This document shows positions 17,281 through 27,432 of a DNA stretch of 64,000 bases, piece by piece. Numbering within the stretch: the stretch's first letter is position 1; each line of letters opens with the position of its first letter. The notes beneath the pieces are model-generated. The model did not search any database. It was given only the letters and a program-made list of their open reading frames with translations, and had not been told where the DNA came from. The stretch spans positions 331,501 to 395,500 of the forward strand of contig NZ_CP029797.1 of the NCBI RefSeq assembly GCF_003268595.1, in the 5' to 3' direction. The DNA comes from Paraliobacillus zengyii. GTDB lineage: Bacteria; Bacillota; Bacilli; Bacillales; Amphibacillaceae. Made by a program: the position numbers and the translations under genes.

Positions 17281-17520
17281 TTAAGCAATTACTGATGGAT
17301 GACGGGGAATCTTAACAAAAGATACATCATTAATCATTCGTGTGTTTGCTTTAATGATCACCACATTGTTTTTTGTCCAAATATAGTGTGGAATATCTTT
17401 TCCGTCTTCTAAACACAATGCTTCAAAGACATCACCAATTTGTTCTTCAAAACTTTCTTGTGTGTAAAAATCAGCATCTGTTCCAAAGTCTTTCCATTCA
17501 TTTAATATCACTTTTATCAC
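17281..17520 (-). CDS. Small hypothetical protein upstream of adhE
   Basis: The 79-residue product is not recognised. It starts at ATG 17520 behind AAAGGAGTG. It is soluble, with an acidic first half (residues 3-40) and a beta-like second half (YIWTKNNVVIIKANTRM). It sits between the Rex operator and adhE with 63 bp to adhE and no terminator between, so the two are probably co-transcribed and induced together under reducing conditions. A role in AdhE assembly or regulation is possible but only a guess. Confidence 0.65.
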   Translation of the reverse strand: MIKVILNEWKDFGTDADFYTQESFEEQIGDVFEALCLEDGKDIPHYIWTKNNVVIIKANTRMINDVSFVKIPRHPSVIA

Positions 17521-17588
17521 TCCTTTGCTCTTTCTGATATCATCATAACACCTGTTAGCGTTTACAAAACATTAGGTTTGTGACAAGT

Positions 17589-17606
17589 TTGTGAATTAAT
17601 TCACAA
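17589..17606 (-). promoter_or_regulatory. Rex (redox repressor) operator of the adhE operon
   Basis: TTGTGAATTAATTCACAA is a perfect 18-bp palindrome that fits the Gram-positive Rex consensus TTGTGAAnnnnTTCACAA. It lies 69 bp upstream of the small gene that precedes adhE. Rex binds NADH/NAD+ and represses fermentation genes at low NADH. The threonine aldolase gene is divergent from the same region, 81 bp away. Confidence 0.85.
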
Positions 17607-17686
17607 ATATAGATGGCATTGATATTTTCTCGTCCAATTATTTGTAGTAAGATAAGATAAGCGACAAGTAGAGGGGGCAAAAAGAT

Positions 17687-18709
17687 ATGATTGATTTGCG
17701 TAGTGATACAGTTACAAAGCCATCAACTGAAATGAGGAAGGCTGCGTATGAGGCAGAAGTAGGGGATGATGTGTATGGAGAAGATGTAACTGTTAAAAAA
17801 CTTGAGGAAATGGCAGCTGAACATTTAGGTAAAGAAGCTGCACTGTTTGTTACTAGTGGTACACAAGGAAATCAGATTGCTGTTTTAAAGCATTGCAAAC
17901 CGGGAGATGAGTTAATCTTAGAAGCGAATGCACATACTTATCTTTATGAAGGTGCAGCAGTTTCAGCATTAGCTGGAGTGCAGTCACGACCTATTCAAGG
18001 AATAAGAGGGGCTATGGATCCACACGAGGTAAAACAAGCAATTCGTGCAGATGACATACATTTTCCAGAGACATCGCTGATCTGTTTAGAGAATACACAT
18101 AATAAAGCAGGCGGAGCGGTTTTACCACTAGAAAATATGAAGGAAATCTATCATATTGCACAAGAATCTAATGTAGCTGTTCATTTAGATGGGGCTCGTT
18201 TATTTAACGCTGCAGTAGCTTCAGGGATTTCTGTGAAAGCGTACGCTGAATTCACTGATACCGTTCAATTCTGCTTATCTAAAGGTTTAGGGGCGCCTGT
18301 GGGTTCTATCATCGCAGGAGATCATACCTTTATTAAGCATGCAAAGAAATGGAGAAAGCGACTAGGTGGGGGATTAAGGCAAGCGGGTATTATAGCTGCA
18401 CCTGGTATTATAGCATTAGAGCATAATATTGAAAGACTAGCAGAGGACCATGCTAATGCTAAAATACTTGCAGAAGGTTTAGCTAACATAAAAGGACTAA
18501 AGGTAATCAATGAAATAGAAACAAATATCATTCTAGTAGATGTTACGGAAACTGGCCTATCTGAAGCTGTTTTTTTAGAAGCAATCAAAGAAAAAGGTGT
18601 ATTAGCAGGATCGTACGGAACTAATTTTGTCAGATTTGTAACGCATTTGAACGTTTCAAAAGAGGATATCCAAACTACATTACAAAAAATAACACAAACA
18701 TTAGTTTGA
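17687..18709 (+). CDS. ltaE: Low-specificity L-threonine aldolase
   Basis: The 340-residue PLP enzyme opens with MIDLRSDTVTKPS and has GDDVYGEDVTV, LHLDGAR-type HLDGARLFNA, and the PLP lysine in CLSKGLGAPVGS near residue 199, all hallmarks of threonine aldolase. It cleaves threonine or allo-threonine to glycine and acetaldehyde. Start ATG 17687 follows AGAGGGGGC. It is divergent from the adhE unit and ends in a bidirectional terminator. Acetaldehyde is also an AdhE intermediate, which may or may not be meaningful. Confidence 0.93.
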   Translation: MIDLRSDTVTKPSTEMRKAAYEAEVGDDVYGEDVTVKKLEEMAAEHLGKEAALFVTSGTQGNQIAVLKHCKPGDELILEANAHTYLYEGAAVSALAGVQSRPIQGIRGAMDPHEVKQAIRADDIHFPETSLICLENTHNKAGGAVLPLENMKEIYHIAQESNVAVHLDGARLFNAAVASGISVKAYAEFTDTVQFCLSKGLGAPVGSIIAGDHTFIKHAKKWRKRLGGGLRQAGIIAAPGIIALEHNIERLAEDHANAKILAEGLANIKGLKVINEIETNIILVDVTETGLSEAVFLEAIKEKGVLAGSYGTNFVRFVTHLNVSKEDIQTTLQKITQTLV

Positions 18710-18713
18710 AATT

Positions 18714-18744
18714 AAAAACACAGATCAACATGATCTGTGTTTTT
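18714..18744. terminator. Bidirectional terminator
   Basis: AAAAACACAGATCA (18714-18727) pairs perfectly with 18731-18744 around an ACA loop. It lies between the convergent threonine aldolase and general stress protein genes. Confidence 0.85.
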
Positions 18745-18758
18745 AGGATTTAACGTCT

Positions 18759-19193
18759 TTAAAAAGAAGCAATATCTTTAAGTTTATGCGTTTTTGCATC
18801 ACCTGTGTTTTTTAAACGAATTTCAGTAGGTGATATTTTTAGAACAATATAGTTTGGATCATCAGGTCCTGAAAACCAAGGTTCTAATTTCTCATTCCAT
18901 AGATGTTGCTTCATTTTTTCATCATCATGGATTGATGCTTCGCCTTCTACCTCAATATACTCATCTGTTGTTCCGTCAAATGTGTAACCAATTAAGATGT
19001 GAACATTAGCATTCTGTTTGATATCTTCTACTTTATGTGTTTCCTTATTTGTTGCAGTGTAGAAAGTTATTCCTTCATTAAAAAAAGTCATGTAACGTGA
19101 ATAGGGTTTATTATTTTCAATTGTAGCTAATGTACCTATTTGATGATCATCAATGATTTTAATAATTGTTTGTTTAAGTTTTTGCTGATCCAT
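18759..19193 (-). CDS. Pyridoxamine 5'-phosphate oxidase-family general stress protein (Gsp26/YdaG-like)
   Basis: The 144-residue protein has the split-barrel flavin-binding fold of the PPOX family: HQIGTLATIENNKPYSRYMTF at residues 17-37, then ITFYTATNKETHKVEDIKQN and a C-terminal KISPTEIRL. B. subtilis homologues are SigB-dependent general stress proteins of unknown reaction. It starts behind GGAGG and stands alone. No SigB-type promoter was obvious upstream. Confidence 0.82.
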   Translation of the reverse strand: MDQQKLKQTIIKIIDDHQIGTLATIENNKPYSRYMTFFNEGITFYTATNKETHKVEDIKQNANVHILIGYTFDGTTDEYIEVEGEASIHDDEKMKQHLWNEKLEPWFSGPDDPNYIVLKISPTEIRLKNTGDAKTHKLKDIASF

Positions 19194-19312
19194 TTCTTAA
19201 AACCTCCTAGTTACTATCTAATTGCTATTATTAGAATGTTTATTTGGAATTATGCATCGGCACATAGCAAAATAAGTACCATAATAATTTCAGATACTTA
19301 TTTCGCATATTT

Positions 19313-20479
19313 TTATAAGCTAGCTTGATAAATCGTTACAGCATCGTCTCTTGTTAACTTTTTAAAATTACCAAACTCAGGACGAGCAAGAACTGTTTTA
19401 TCAGCCATTTGTTCAATTGAGTCCTCCGTAATATCATAATCAGCTAATCGTGAAGGAGCACCAATTTTATTCCAGAATTCACGTAAAGCTTTAATCCCTT
19501 CTAATGCTATATCGTGGTCAGTTTTTCCTTTAGGATCCACATCAAATACTCGAGTTGCAAGTTGTGTAAATCTAGCTGTGTTGGCTTCTAATGTATGTTC
19601 CATCCAATGTGGGAATAGTATTGCTAATCCGCCACCATGTGGAATATCATGCACTGCTGAAACAGCGTGTTCTAAATTATGCGATGCCCAATCACCTTGA
19701 TACCCCATACTAACCATACCATTTAACGCCATCGTGCCGTTATAAAGAATGGTCGCACGATGTTCGTAATTTTCTAGGTCATCTAATAATTTTGGTCCGG
19801 TTTCAATTACTGTGCGTAGAATACCCTCAACCATATAATCTTGAAGTAATGTATTTTCTTCATGATGGAAATAATGCTCTAGTGCATGTGACATCATATC
19901 CACAATTCCATAAATTGTTTGATTTTTTGGTACCGAAAATGTGTTAACAGGGTCAAGAATTGAAAATTGTGGATAGGTGGCAGGGCTACCCCAACCATGC
20001 TTTTCATTTGTTTCCCAATTAGTTATAACAGATCCAGCATTCATCTCAGAGCCAGTTGCGGCAAGTGTAAGAACTGTGCCAAAAGGAAGTGCTTCTTTTG
20101 CAAATGCTTTTTTAGTAACGATATCCCAAATATCATCGTCTGATTTTGCTCCTGCTGCAATAGCTTTAGTACAGTCAATTGTACTACCACCACCAACAGC
20201 TAGTATAAATTCAATACCCTCTTCTTTACAGATATTTACACCTTTTCTTGCAGTCGTAACACGTGGATTTGGTTCTACCCCAGATAATTCAAATACATCC
20301 GCATTAATATCCTTTAATATTTGAATAACTTCATCATATAGACCGTTACGCTTAATGCTACCACCGCCATAGACGAGCAGTACCTTTTTGCCGTAATTTG
20401 GTACCTCTTCTTTTAATTGAGCTACCGTATCTTTTCCGAAAATAAGTTTTGTTGGATTGTAATATGTGAAATTTTGCAT
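19313..20479 (-). CDS. Iron-containing NAD(P)H-dependent alcohol (butanol) dehydrogenase, YugJ/BdhA-like
   Basis: The 388-residue protein belongs to family III iron-dependent alcohol dehydrogenases. [16 protein letters not shown] binds the cofactor diphosphate, and the metal ligands are supplied by [11 protein letters not shown] and [20 protein letters not shown]. The N-terminal [14 protein letters not shown] is typical of YugJ/YugK and clostridial BdhA proteins, which reduce butyraldehyde and similar aldehydes. It starts at ATG 20479 behind AGGAGGT. No Rex box is visible upstream. It probably adds to NADH or NADPH disposal beside AdhE. Confidence 0.9.
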   Translation of the reverse strand: MQNFTYYNPTKLIFGKDTVAQLKEEVPNYGKKVLLVYGGGSIKRNGLYDEVIQILKDINADVFELSGVEPNPRVTTARKGVNICKEEGIEFILAVGGGSTIDCTKAIAAGAKSDDDIWDIVTKKAFAKEALPFGTVLTLAATGSEMNAGSVITNWETNEKHGWGSPATYPQFSILDPVNTFSVPKNQTIYGIVDMMSHALEHYFHHEENTLLQDYMVEGILRTVIETGPKLLDDLENYEHRATILYNGTMALNGMVSMGYQGDWASHNLEHAVSAVHDIPHGGGLAILFPHWMEHTLEANTARFTQLATRVFDVDPKGKTDHDIALEGIKALREFWNKIGAPSRLADYDITEDSIEQMADKTVLARPEFGNFKKLTRDDAVTIYQASL

Positions 20480-20556
20480 GTTTGATCGACCTCCTATATC
20501 TATAATGGCAAGAACAGAAAAAGAAGTAAAGTAATAAGCGCTCCACCCCTTAGCTA

Positions 20557-21435
20557 TTATGAACTAACCATGGTGCCGCCATTCACATGAATCACTTGAC
20601 CAGAGACATAGGAAGAGTCTGAAGAAGCAAGGTATACATAAGCCGGAGCGAGTTCGTAAGGTTGGCCTGGACGTTTAAAAGGTGGGTTCTTACCGAATTC
20701 AGTAGCAATAAACGTAGCTGAGAAACTAGCTGGAATAAGTGGTGTCCAAATTGGCCCTGGGGCTACCGCATTTACACGAATTGCGCTTTTGGCTAAATTT
20801 TGTGAAAGGGAGCGGGTAAAACCAACAATTGCCCCCTTAGTAGCAGAATAATCAATTAGCTGTTCATTCCCTTCATAAGCTACTATCGATGCGGTATTAA
20901 TAATGGCGCTTCCTTTATTTAAATGAGGTAAAGCAGCTTTTGCTAAATAAAAGAAAGAAAATATATTCGTTTCAAAAGTAGCACGTAATTGTTCGGAACT
21001 AATATCTAACAAATTATCTTGAGCGAATTGAACACCGTGATTATTTACTAAAATATCTAGTTTTCCAAAATGCTTGATTGTTTGTTCGACTAAATAGGAA
21101 CAGTTATGTTCAGAGCGTAAATCACCGACTAATAGCAAACACTGTCTTCCAAGTGCTTCAATTCGATCTCTTGTACGAAACGCATCTTCATTTTCGTACT
21201 CATAATAATAGGCTATAACGACATTGGCGCCTTCCTTAGCAAAGGCTATTGCTGTTGCTGCACCAATTCCACTATCTCCGCCCGTAATTATTGCTACTTT
21301 ATCATATAATTTATTTGATCCTTTATAGTTGTAATCTTCAATAATAGGCTTTGGTGTCATTAAACCTTCAATTCCTGGTTGCTGTGGCTGATGTTGGGGT
21401 GGTAAGTTATGAAGTGGATTTTTACTATTTTTCAT
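20557..21435 (-). CDS. SDR-family oxidoreductase of the YhdF/YdaD general-stress type
   Basis: The 292-residue protein has a ~40-residue N-terminal extension rich in Pro, His and Gln ([15 protein letters not shown]), then the SDR domain with [14 protein letters not shown], the catalytic Ser in NTASIV, YSATK (Tyr/Lys) and a C-terminal [13 protein letters not shown]. This layout matches the YhdF/YdaD group of Bacillus general stress dehydrogenases and E. coli YghA. It starts behind AAGGAGG and ends 78 bp before the alcohol dehydrogenase gene, so co-transcription with it is possible. Confidence 0.87.
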   Translation of the reverse strand: MKNSKNPLHNLPPQHQPQQPGIEGLMTPKPIIEDYNYKGSNKLYDKVAIITGGDSGIGAATAIAFAKEGANVVIAYYYEYENEDAFRTRDRIEALGRQCLLLVGDLRSEHNCSYLVEQTIKHFGKLDILVNNHGVQFAQDNLLDISSEQLRATFETNIFSFFYLAKAALPHLNKGSAIINTASIVAYEGNEQLIDYSATKGAIVGFTRSLSQNLAKSAIRVNAVAPGPIWTPLIPASFSATFIATEFGKNPPFKRPGQPYELAPAYVYLASSDSSYVSGQVIHVNGGTMVSS

Positions 21436-21571
21436 GTTGAAATCCTCCTTAAAAAGTTAATCTTCTTCCTATCTATATGTGAGGGAATAAAAAAGATTCA
21501 AGTCTAATCAGTTGACTGCTCTAATGAGATTGATTATAATAACTTTTGTTCTAAAAACTCGCAAGTTTAAA

Positions 21572-21589
21572 AATGACTTGTTGGTCATT
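21572..21589. promoter_or_regulatory. Probable TetR-family operator upstream of the regulator/efflux operon
   Basis: AATGAC-TTGTTG-GTCATT is a perfect palindrome with 6-bp arms, ending 26 bp before the regulator start codon. The size and position fit autoregulation by the TetR-family protein encoded at 21616. Confidence 0.6.
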
Positions 21590-21615
21590 CGATTCCGATT
21601 ATTGGGGGTAATGTA

Positions 21616-22500
21616 GTGGAAGATAGAAAAATTGATATTATGCAAGCTGCAATGCGCTTCTTCTCAAAAAAGGGATTTCAATCTACATCTATGCAGGAAA
21701 TTGCTAATGAAGCAGGTATGTCAAAAGGTTCTTTGTATAAATATTTTGAATCTAAAGAAGAGCTATTAATAGAAGTTTTTAAATTTAATCATGATAACAT
21801 GGTGGGAAATGCTAAATATATAAATATTAATGATTCTTTAAATCCTAAAGAAAAATTCAAAAAAATGTTAATTGTTGAATTTGAAGGGATTCTGGAGAAT
21901 AAGGAATATTATAATCTACTAACAAAGTCTTTACTTCTTGAAAAGAACAAACAAATTCGTCCTTTAATGCAGCAAGTTCGAGCAGAGTTGACCGATTGGC
22001 ATAAAGAAGTATTATTACAGGTTTATGGAGATGACGTGGAACCTATAATATGGGATACAGTGATCACATTACAAGGTATCTTCAAAGAATATATGTCAAT
22101 TGTTATTCAAGATACGCAAAAACTTTCTCTTTCAGATATTGCTACATATGTTGTTGATAGTATAGATGCTATCATTCAGCATCAAAAACATAGTAAACCA
22201 TTATTAAAAGACGAGATGATGACTAATTATAAAATTCTAAAAAACAATAAAAAAAGGTTATCAGTTGAAGAACAACTTTCGCAAATGCTAACGCATTTGC
22301 GTTTAACAATAGAAACAGAAGAGGCATCTCTAGAAATACGTAAAGAATTAGAAAACACGATTTCATTTTTTAAGCAAGAATTAAAGGAAAAAACGCCTAG
22401 GATATTTTTATTAAATTCTTTACTCGCAAACCTAGAAAATAAAACAAATAAAACAGAAGATTTAAAGACAATGAAAACATTAATCGATTTATTAGATTAG
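21616..22500 (+). CDS. TetR/AcrR-family transcriptional regulator
   Basis: The 294-residue protein starts at GTG 21616 behind GGGGGT. Residues 5-50 form the TetR helix-turn-helix (AAMRFFSKKGFQSTSMQEIANEAGMSKGSLYKYFESKEEL). The protein is long for the family (about 200 is usual); residues 200-294 form an extra helical, Lys/Glu-rich extension. The MFS exporter gene follows 27 bp downstream, so it most likely represses its own operon through the palindrome at 21572-21589. Confidence 0.88.
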   Translation: MEDRKIDIMQAAMRFFSKKGFQSTSMQEIANEAGMSKGSLYKYFESKEELLIEVFKFNHDNMVGNAKYININDSLNPKEKFKKMLIVEFEGILENKEYYNLLTKSLLLEKNKQIRPLMQQVRAELTDWHKEVLLQVYGDDVEPIIWDTVITLQGIFKEYMSIVIQDTQKLSLSDIATYVVDSIDAIIQHQKHSKPLLKDEMMTNYKILKNNKKRLSVEEQLSQMLTHLRLTIETEEASLEIRKELENTISFFKQELKEKTPRIFLLNSLLANLENKTNKTEDLKTMKTLIDLLD

Positions 22501-22527
22501 CAAGAGATATAAAGGGGTGGAGAAATC

Positions 22528-23958
22528 ATGACAACAGAACACACAGAAAGTACAACTCCGATCAATCGTAAACTTATCGTTTCCATATTGCTCGCCGGGG
22601 GATTTGTTGCGATATTAAATCAAACTCTATTTGCAACAGCTACACCACATGTAATGAATGATTTTCAAATTAGTGAAAATATTGCACAATGGCTAACAAC
22701 AATCTTTATGCTGGTTAATGGTGTAATGATTCCAATTACTGCATTTTTAATTGAAACATTTACTACAAGAAGATTAGTATTATCAGCATTAGTCATTTTT
22801 GCTATAGGTACGTTAGTATGTGGTATTGCACCTACATATCCAATATTACTAGTCGGACGGGTAATACAAGCAAGTGGTGCGGGTATCATCATGCCAGTTA
22901 TGATGACTGTATTCCTAACCATTTTCCCAATTGAAAAACGTGGTTCAGCAATGGGATTGGTTGGACTAGTTATATCATTTGCGCCAGCAATTGGCCCGAC
23001 ACTGTCAGGTTGGATTGTTGAGAATCATCCTTGGAGATTGATGTTTTTTATCATCTTACCAATCATTTTACTTGATATTATTCTTGTATACTTCTTTATG
23101 GAGAATGTAACAGAACGTACTTTTCCTAAAATAGACATTCTTTCTATTATATTATCAACATTTGGATTTGGAGGATTATTATTCGGGTTTAGTAGTGCTG
23201 GAAGCGGCAATTGGGTTGATCCAGTTGTTATTATTTCCTTAATAGTTGGTATAGTTTCCTTGATCACATTTATTAGGCGTCAATTTACGTTAAAACAACC
23301 TATTTTAGAGTTTCGGGTGTTTAAGTCTCGTACATTCACCATAACAACAATAATAGGAATGATTGTGTTTGTTGGTTTAATTGGTTCTGAAACAATTTTA
23401 CCTATTTACATGCAACAGTATGCAGGGTTCACTGCATTAGAATCAGGACTTATGATAATGCCAGGCGCAATATTAATGGGATTGATGTCACCGATAACCG
23501 GTAAAATTTTTGACAAAATAGGTGCTAAATATTTAGCGATTGTTGGTTTATCGTTAATGACTGTAACAACCTTTTTGTTTACTAATTTATCTACAGAGAC
23601 ACCTTTGATGTTCTTAACAATTGTTTTTGGTATTCGTATGTTTGGGATGTCAATGGTAATGATGCCTGTAACAACTGCTGGACTTAATCAATTACCGATG
23701 CGTTTAATTGCACATGGAACAGCGATGAATAATACGATGCGACAAGTTTCCGCATCTATTGGTACGGCGGTATTGGTTACGATTATGACAACCAGTGCAC
23801 TGGATAGTGGACCAAATGCTGCTCCTAGTGCATTAATACATGGTGTAAACATAGCGTTTTATGCAGCGACAGGTTTATCCCTTATAGGATTGTTTTTATC
23901 ATTCTTTATTAAAGGAACAAAGCCGTCTGAACAACGAGGAACATATGAAATAGAGTAG
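22528..23958 (+). CDS. DHA2-family (14-TM, EmrB/QacA type) MFS multidrug efflux transporter
   Basis: The 476-residue protein is hydrophobic with about 14 predicted membrane segments. It contains the MFS motif A-like region and the proton-antiporter motif C-like stretch LVGLVISFAPAIGPTLSGWI in the fifth helix. The N-terminal ILNQTLFATATPHVMNDF resembles the D1 motif of drug/H+ antiporters, in which LNxTivnvAlP is typical. It is translated from ATG 22528 behind AAAGGGGTGG, in an operon with the TetR regulator. The drug or metabolite exported is unknown. Confidence 0.9.
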   Translation: MTTEHTESTTPINRKLIVSILLAGGFVAILNQTLFATATPHVMNDFQISENIAQWLTTIFMLVNGVMIPITAFLIETFTTRRLVLSALVIFAIGTLVCGIAPTYPILLVGRVIQASGAGIIMPVMMTVFLTIFPIEKRGSAMGLVGLVISFAPAIGPTLSGWIVENHPWRLMFFIILPIILLDIILVYFFMENVTERTFPKIDILSIILSTFGFGGLLFGFSSAGSGNWVDPVVIISLIVGIVSLITFIRRQFTLKQPILEFRVFKSRTFTITTIIGMIVFVGLIGSETILPIYMQQYAGFTALESGLMIMPGAILMGLMSPITGKIFDKIGAKYLAIVGLSLMTVTTFLFTNLSTETPLMFLTIVFGIRMFGMSMVMMPVTTAGLNQLPMRLIAHGTAMNNTMRQVSASIGTAVLVTIMTTSALDSGPNAAPSALIHGVNIAFYAATGLSLIGLFLSFFIKGTKPSEQRGTYEIE

Positions 23959-23965
23959 TAAAAGG

Positions 23966-23991
23966 AAGCGCCACAGTTGTGGTGCTTTTTT
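23966..23991 (+). terminator. Terminator of the TetR-MFS operon
   Basis: AAGCGCCACA (23966-23975) pairs with TGTGGTGCTT (23978-23987, one G-T pair), followed by T residues. The rest of the 364-bp gap to pflB holds the FNR-type promoter and a Rex-like palindrome. Confidence 0.75.
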
Positions 23992-24211
23992 AGTTTTAAT
24001 CTCTGTACCTATTGAGAGTACTCAAATGACTATAACAGTATAGTACAGCGTCGTATTTGTTACTATTTTCTATGCGTGAGTAATAATTGGATACCTGCTA
24101 AATTGTTAATTTATATGGATTGTGCCTATATAATTATATAAATATATTTAAAGAACCTTTTATTACTAAAATTTGAACATTTTAAGAACTTTTATTGAAA
24201 CAGTTTTTAAA

Positions 24212-24255
24212 TGTGATCTTTTTCACTTCTTTTTTAGCATGTTTAAGTATATACT
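24212..24255 (+). promoter_or_regulatory. FNR-dependent promoter of pflBA
   Basis: TGTGA-TCTTTT-TCACT (24212-24227) fits the B. subtilis FNR/CRP consensus TGTGA-N6-TCACT exactly. A -10 hexamer TATACT lies at 24250-24255, which places the FNR site centre near -42, the usual class II activation distance. There is no good -35 hexamer, as expected for an activated promoter. This predicts oxygen-limited induction of pyruvate formate-lyase. Confidence 0.78.
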
Positions 24256-24272
24256 ATATTTAAGATAATAGA

Positions 24273-24290
24273 TTGTTCATCAGTGAGCAA
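24273..24290 (+). promoter_or_regulatory. Possible Rex-like palindrome in the pflB leader
   Basis: TTGTTCATCAGTGAGCAA has TTG/CAA ends and 18-bp spacing like a Rex site, but its inner bases differ from TTGTGAA/TTCACAA. It lies just downstream of the expected transcription start, where a repressor would block. It is a weak candidate only. Confidence 0.3.
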
Positions 24291-24322
24291 AGTTATGTGA
24301 TAATAATTAAGGAGGTAACGAA

Positions 24323-26578
24323 ATGAAAATAGCAGAAGAAGTTACACAAAGAAACCCTTGGGATGGCTTCCATGATGGAAGATGGCAAAAAGAAATTGAC
24401 GTCCGTGATTTTATTTTAAAGAACTTTACCTTATATGAAGGAAATGAAGAATTTCTAGAAAGCGCAACTGAAGCAACGAAAGCTTTATGGGATCGTGTAA
24501 TGGATTTAACAAAACAGGAACGAGAAAATGGTGGTGTTTTAGACCTTGATACAAAAATTGTTTCTACAATTACATCACATGGACCTGGATATTTAAATAA
24601 AGATAGTGAAAAAGTGGTTGGTGTGCAAACAGATGAGCCTTTTAAACGTTCATTACAACCAAATGGTGGTATTCGTATGGCGGTAGCCGCAGCAGAATCT
24701 TATGGATTTAAGATTGATGAAGAAGTAGTGAAGACATTTTCCGAACATCGCAAAACACACAATCAAGGTGTTTTTGATGCATATACACCAGAAATAATGA
24801 CTGCACGTAAGGCTGGTATTGTAACTGGATTACCAGATGCGTACGGTCGAGGTCGTATAATCGGTGATTACCGACGTGTTTCTCTTTATGGTGTAGACCA
24901 CTTGGTTGCTGAAAAGAAAAAAGAGTTAGCTTTAATAGGTAACGGCACCATGATAGAAGATATTATTCGTGATCGCGAAGAGACAACAGAACAGATTCGT
25001 GCACTTCAAGAACTGAAACAATTGGGTGCTACGTATGGCTTTGATATTTCAAAACCAGCGAAAACTGCTCAAGAAGCTTTCCAATGGTTGTACTTTGGTT
25101 ATTTAGCGGCGATTAAAGAGCAAAATGGTGCAGCAATGAGTCTAGGGCGCGTATCTACTTTCTTAGATATTTATATTGAAAGAGATATTGAAAATGGTTT
25201 GTTGACGGAAGAACAAGCTCAAGAGCTTGTTGATCACTTTGTTATGAAATTGCGTCTTGTTAAATTTGCAAGAACTCCTGAATACAATGAATTATTTAGT
25301 GGTGATCCAACTTGGGTAACAGAATCACTAGCTGGTATGGCACAAGATGGAAGGCCGTTGGTTACGAAGAGCTCCTATCGTTTCTTGCACACTTTAGATA
25401 ATTTAGGTCCTGCCCCTGAACCAAACTTAACAGTACTATGGTCAGTGAAATTGCCTGAAAACTATAAAAAGTATTGTGCAAGTATGTCTATTAAATCAAG
25501 TTCTATTCAATATGAAAATGATGATTTGATGCGTGATATTTATGGTGATGACTATGGTATTGCTTGTTGTGTATCTGCGATGCGTATTGGTAAGCAAATG
25601 CAATTTTTTGGGGCACGTGCTAACTTAGCAAAAGCTTTACTATATTCTATTAATGGCGGTATGGATGAGAAGCTTAAAATTCAAGTAGCTCCTAACTATG
25701 CACCGATTACTTCTGAGTATTTAGATTATGATGAAGTGATGAAAAAATATGATACCATGTTAGATTGGTTATCTGGTATGTATGTAAATGCATTAAATAT
25801 CATTCACTATATGCACGATAAATACAGCTATGAAAGAATAGAAATGGCGTTACATGATCGAGAAGTACTACGTACAATGGCTTGTGGAATTGCAGGATTA
25901 TCTGTTGTTGCTGACTCGCTTAGTGCCATTAAATATGCAAAAGTAAGAACAATTCGTGATGAAGATGGTTTAGTAGTAGATTATGAAACAGAAGGTGATT
26001 TTCCTAAATACGGTAATAATGATGACCGTGTTGATGATATTGCTGCTGATTTAGTTAAAATGTTTATGAACAAAATTAAGAAACACCAAACGTATCGAAA
26101 TTCCGTGCACACACAATCAATTTTAACAATTACTTCAAACGTTGTGTATGGTAAGAAAACTGGGAATACACCGGATGGACGAAAAGCTGGTGAACCATTT
26201 GCGCCAGGTGCAAATCCATTACACGGTCGTGATCAAAATGGCGCTTTAGCATCATTAAGTTCAGTCGCTAAAATGCCATATGAGTATTCCTTAGATGGCA
26301 TTTCTAATACTTTCTCTATAGTACCTAAGGCATTAGGTAAAAATGAAGAAGCTAGAAAGGCTAATTTAGCGGGAATGCTTGATGGATATGTAACGAAGAA
26401 AGGTCATCACTTAAATGTAAACGTGTTTGATCGCGAGACACTTTTAGATGCAATGGATCGTCCAGAAGAATACCCGCAATTAACAATTCGTGTATCTGGT
26501 TATGCAGTAAACTTTATTAAATTAACGAGAGAACAACAAATAGATGTGATAAACCGTACGTTCCATGATGGAATGTAA
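24323..26578 (+). CDS. pflB: Formate C-acetyltransferase (pyruvate formate-lyase)
   Basis: The 751-residue glycyl-radical enzyme has the active-site cysteine pair Cys415-Cys416 (IACCVSAM) and the radical glycine Gly726 in the C-terminal RVSGYAV motif. It cleaves pyruvate with CoA to acetyl-CoA and formate under anaerobic conditions. The length is typical of the family. It starts at ATG 24323 behind AAGGAGG, downstream of an FNR-type promoter. The activating enzyme gene follows 74 bp later. Acetyl-CoA made here can feed AdhE. Confidence 0.97.
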   Translation: MKIAEEVTQRNPWDGFHDGRWQKEIDVRDFILKNFTLYEGNEEFLESATEATKALWDRVMDLTKQERENGGVLDLDTKIVSTITSHGPGYLNKDSEKVVGVQTDEPFKRSLQPNGGIRMAVAAAESYGFKIDEEVVKTFSEHRKTHNQGVFDAYTPEIMTARKAGIVTGLPDAYGRGRIIGDYRRVSLYGVDHLVAEKKKELALIGNGTMIEDIIRDREETTEQIRALQELKQLGATYGFDISKPAKTAQEAFQWLYFGYLAAIKEQNGAAMSLGRVSTFLDIYIERDIENGLLTEEQAQELVDHFVMKLRLVKFARTPEYNELFSGDPTWVTESLAGMAQDGRPLVTKSSYRFLHTLDNLGPAPEPNLTVLWSVKLPENYKKYCASMSIKSSSIQYENDDLMRDIYGDDYGIACCVSAMRIGKQMQFFGARANLAKALLYSINGGMDEKLKIQVAPNYAPITSEYLDYDEVMKKYDTMLDWLSGMYVNALNIIHYMHDKYSYERIEMALHDREVLRTMACGIAGLSVVADSLSAIKYAKVRTIRDEDGLVVDYETEGDFPKYGNNDDRVDDIAADLVKMFMNKIKKHQTYRNSVHTQSILTITSNVVYGKKTGNTPDGRKAGEPFAPGANPLHGRDQNGALASLSSVAKMPYEYSLDGISNTFSIVPKALGKNEEARKANLAGMLDGYVTKKGHHLNVNVFDRETLLDAMDRPEEYPQLTIRVSGYAVNFIKLTREQQIDVINRTFHDGM

Positions 26579-26652
26579 TAAGTAAATAAGTGGTTATGGA
26601 GGGGTAAAGATGAGCCCCTCTTGTTCTAAATAAGGCAAGGAGGGCGAACAAC

Positions 26653-27393
26653 ATGAAAGGTCGAATACATTCTATAGAAACAATGGGAACAGTAGATGGT
26701 CCTGGCTTACGTTATGTTATTTTCACGCAGGGGTGCTTATTACGTTGTAAATTTTGTCATAACCCTGATACGTGGAAAATGGGTCAAGGAAAGGAAATGA
26801 CAGTTGCAGAAATGGTTAAAGATATCAAAGACTATCTTCCCTTCTTCCAATCCACTAATGGTGGTGTAACTGTAAGTGGTGGGGAGCCGTTGCTACAACT
26901 TGAATTCTTAATAGAATTATTCACAGAACTAAAAAAAATGGGAGTTCATACAACCATTGACAGTTCAGCTGGATGTTTTAGTCGCTCTCCACGCTTTATG
27001 AAAAACTTAGATAAACTGTTAGAAGTTACGGATTTAGTATTACTAGATTTGAAACATATCGATCCAATTGAACATAAGGAACTGACTGGTATGTCTAATG
27101 AACATATTATCGATATGGCTAGATATTTGGATGAAAGAAATATCCCAATATGGGTGCGTCATGTACTTGTTCCTGGTATTAGTGATAAAGATGAGTATTT
27201 ACAACAGCTTTCAGATTTTATTGCTACATTAAGGAATGTAGAACAAATTGATGTCTTACCTTATCATAAATTGGGTGTTTACAAGTGGGAGACTTTAGGT
27301 ATTAAATATCCGCTTGAGGGAGTAGAGCCTCCAACAGAAGATCGTGTAAAGAATGCAGAAGATATTTTAAATAGAGTGAAAGTCTTATCATAA
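26653..27393 (+). CDS. pflA: Pyruvate formate-lyase-activating enzyme (radical SAM)
   Basis: The 246-residue protein has the radical-SAM cluster motif CLLRCKFC (CX3CX2C) at residues 29-36 and the glycine-rich VSGGEPLLQ. It uses S-adenosylmethionine and a 4Fe-4S cluster to place the glycyl radical on Gly726 of PflB. It starts behind AAGGAGGG and forms an operon with pflB, closed by a hairpin terminator. Confidence 0.96.
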   Translation: MKGRIHSIETMGTVDGPGLRYVIFTQGCLLRCKFCHNPDTWKMGQGKEMTVAEMVKDIKDYLPFFQSTNGGVTVSGGEPLLQLEFLIELFTELKKMGVHTTIDSSAGCFSRSPRFMKNLDKLLEVTDLVLLDLKHIDPIEHKELTGMSNEHIIDMARYLDERNIPIWVRHVLVPGISDKDEYLQQLSDFIATLRNVEQIDVLPYHKLGVYKWETLGIKYPLEGVEPPTEDRVKNAEDILNRVKVLS

Positions 27394-27432
27394 AATACAC
27401 AGGAAGCCTTAAAGCGGTTTCCTGTGTATTTT
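27392..27432. terminator. Terminator of the pflBA operon
   Basis: AAAATACACAGGAA (27392-27405) pairs perfectly with 27419-27432 around a 13-nt loop; a T-rich tail follows. It overlaps the pflA stop codon. Confidence 0.8.
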
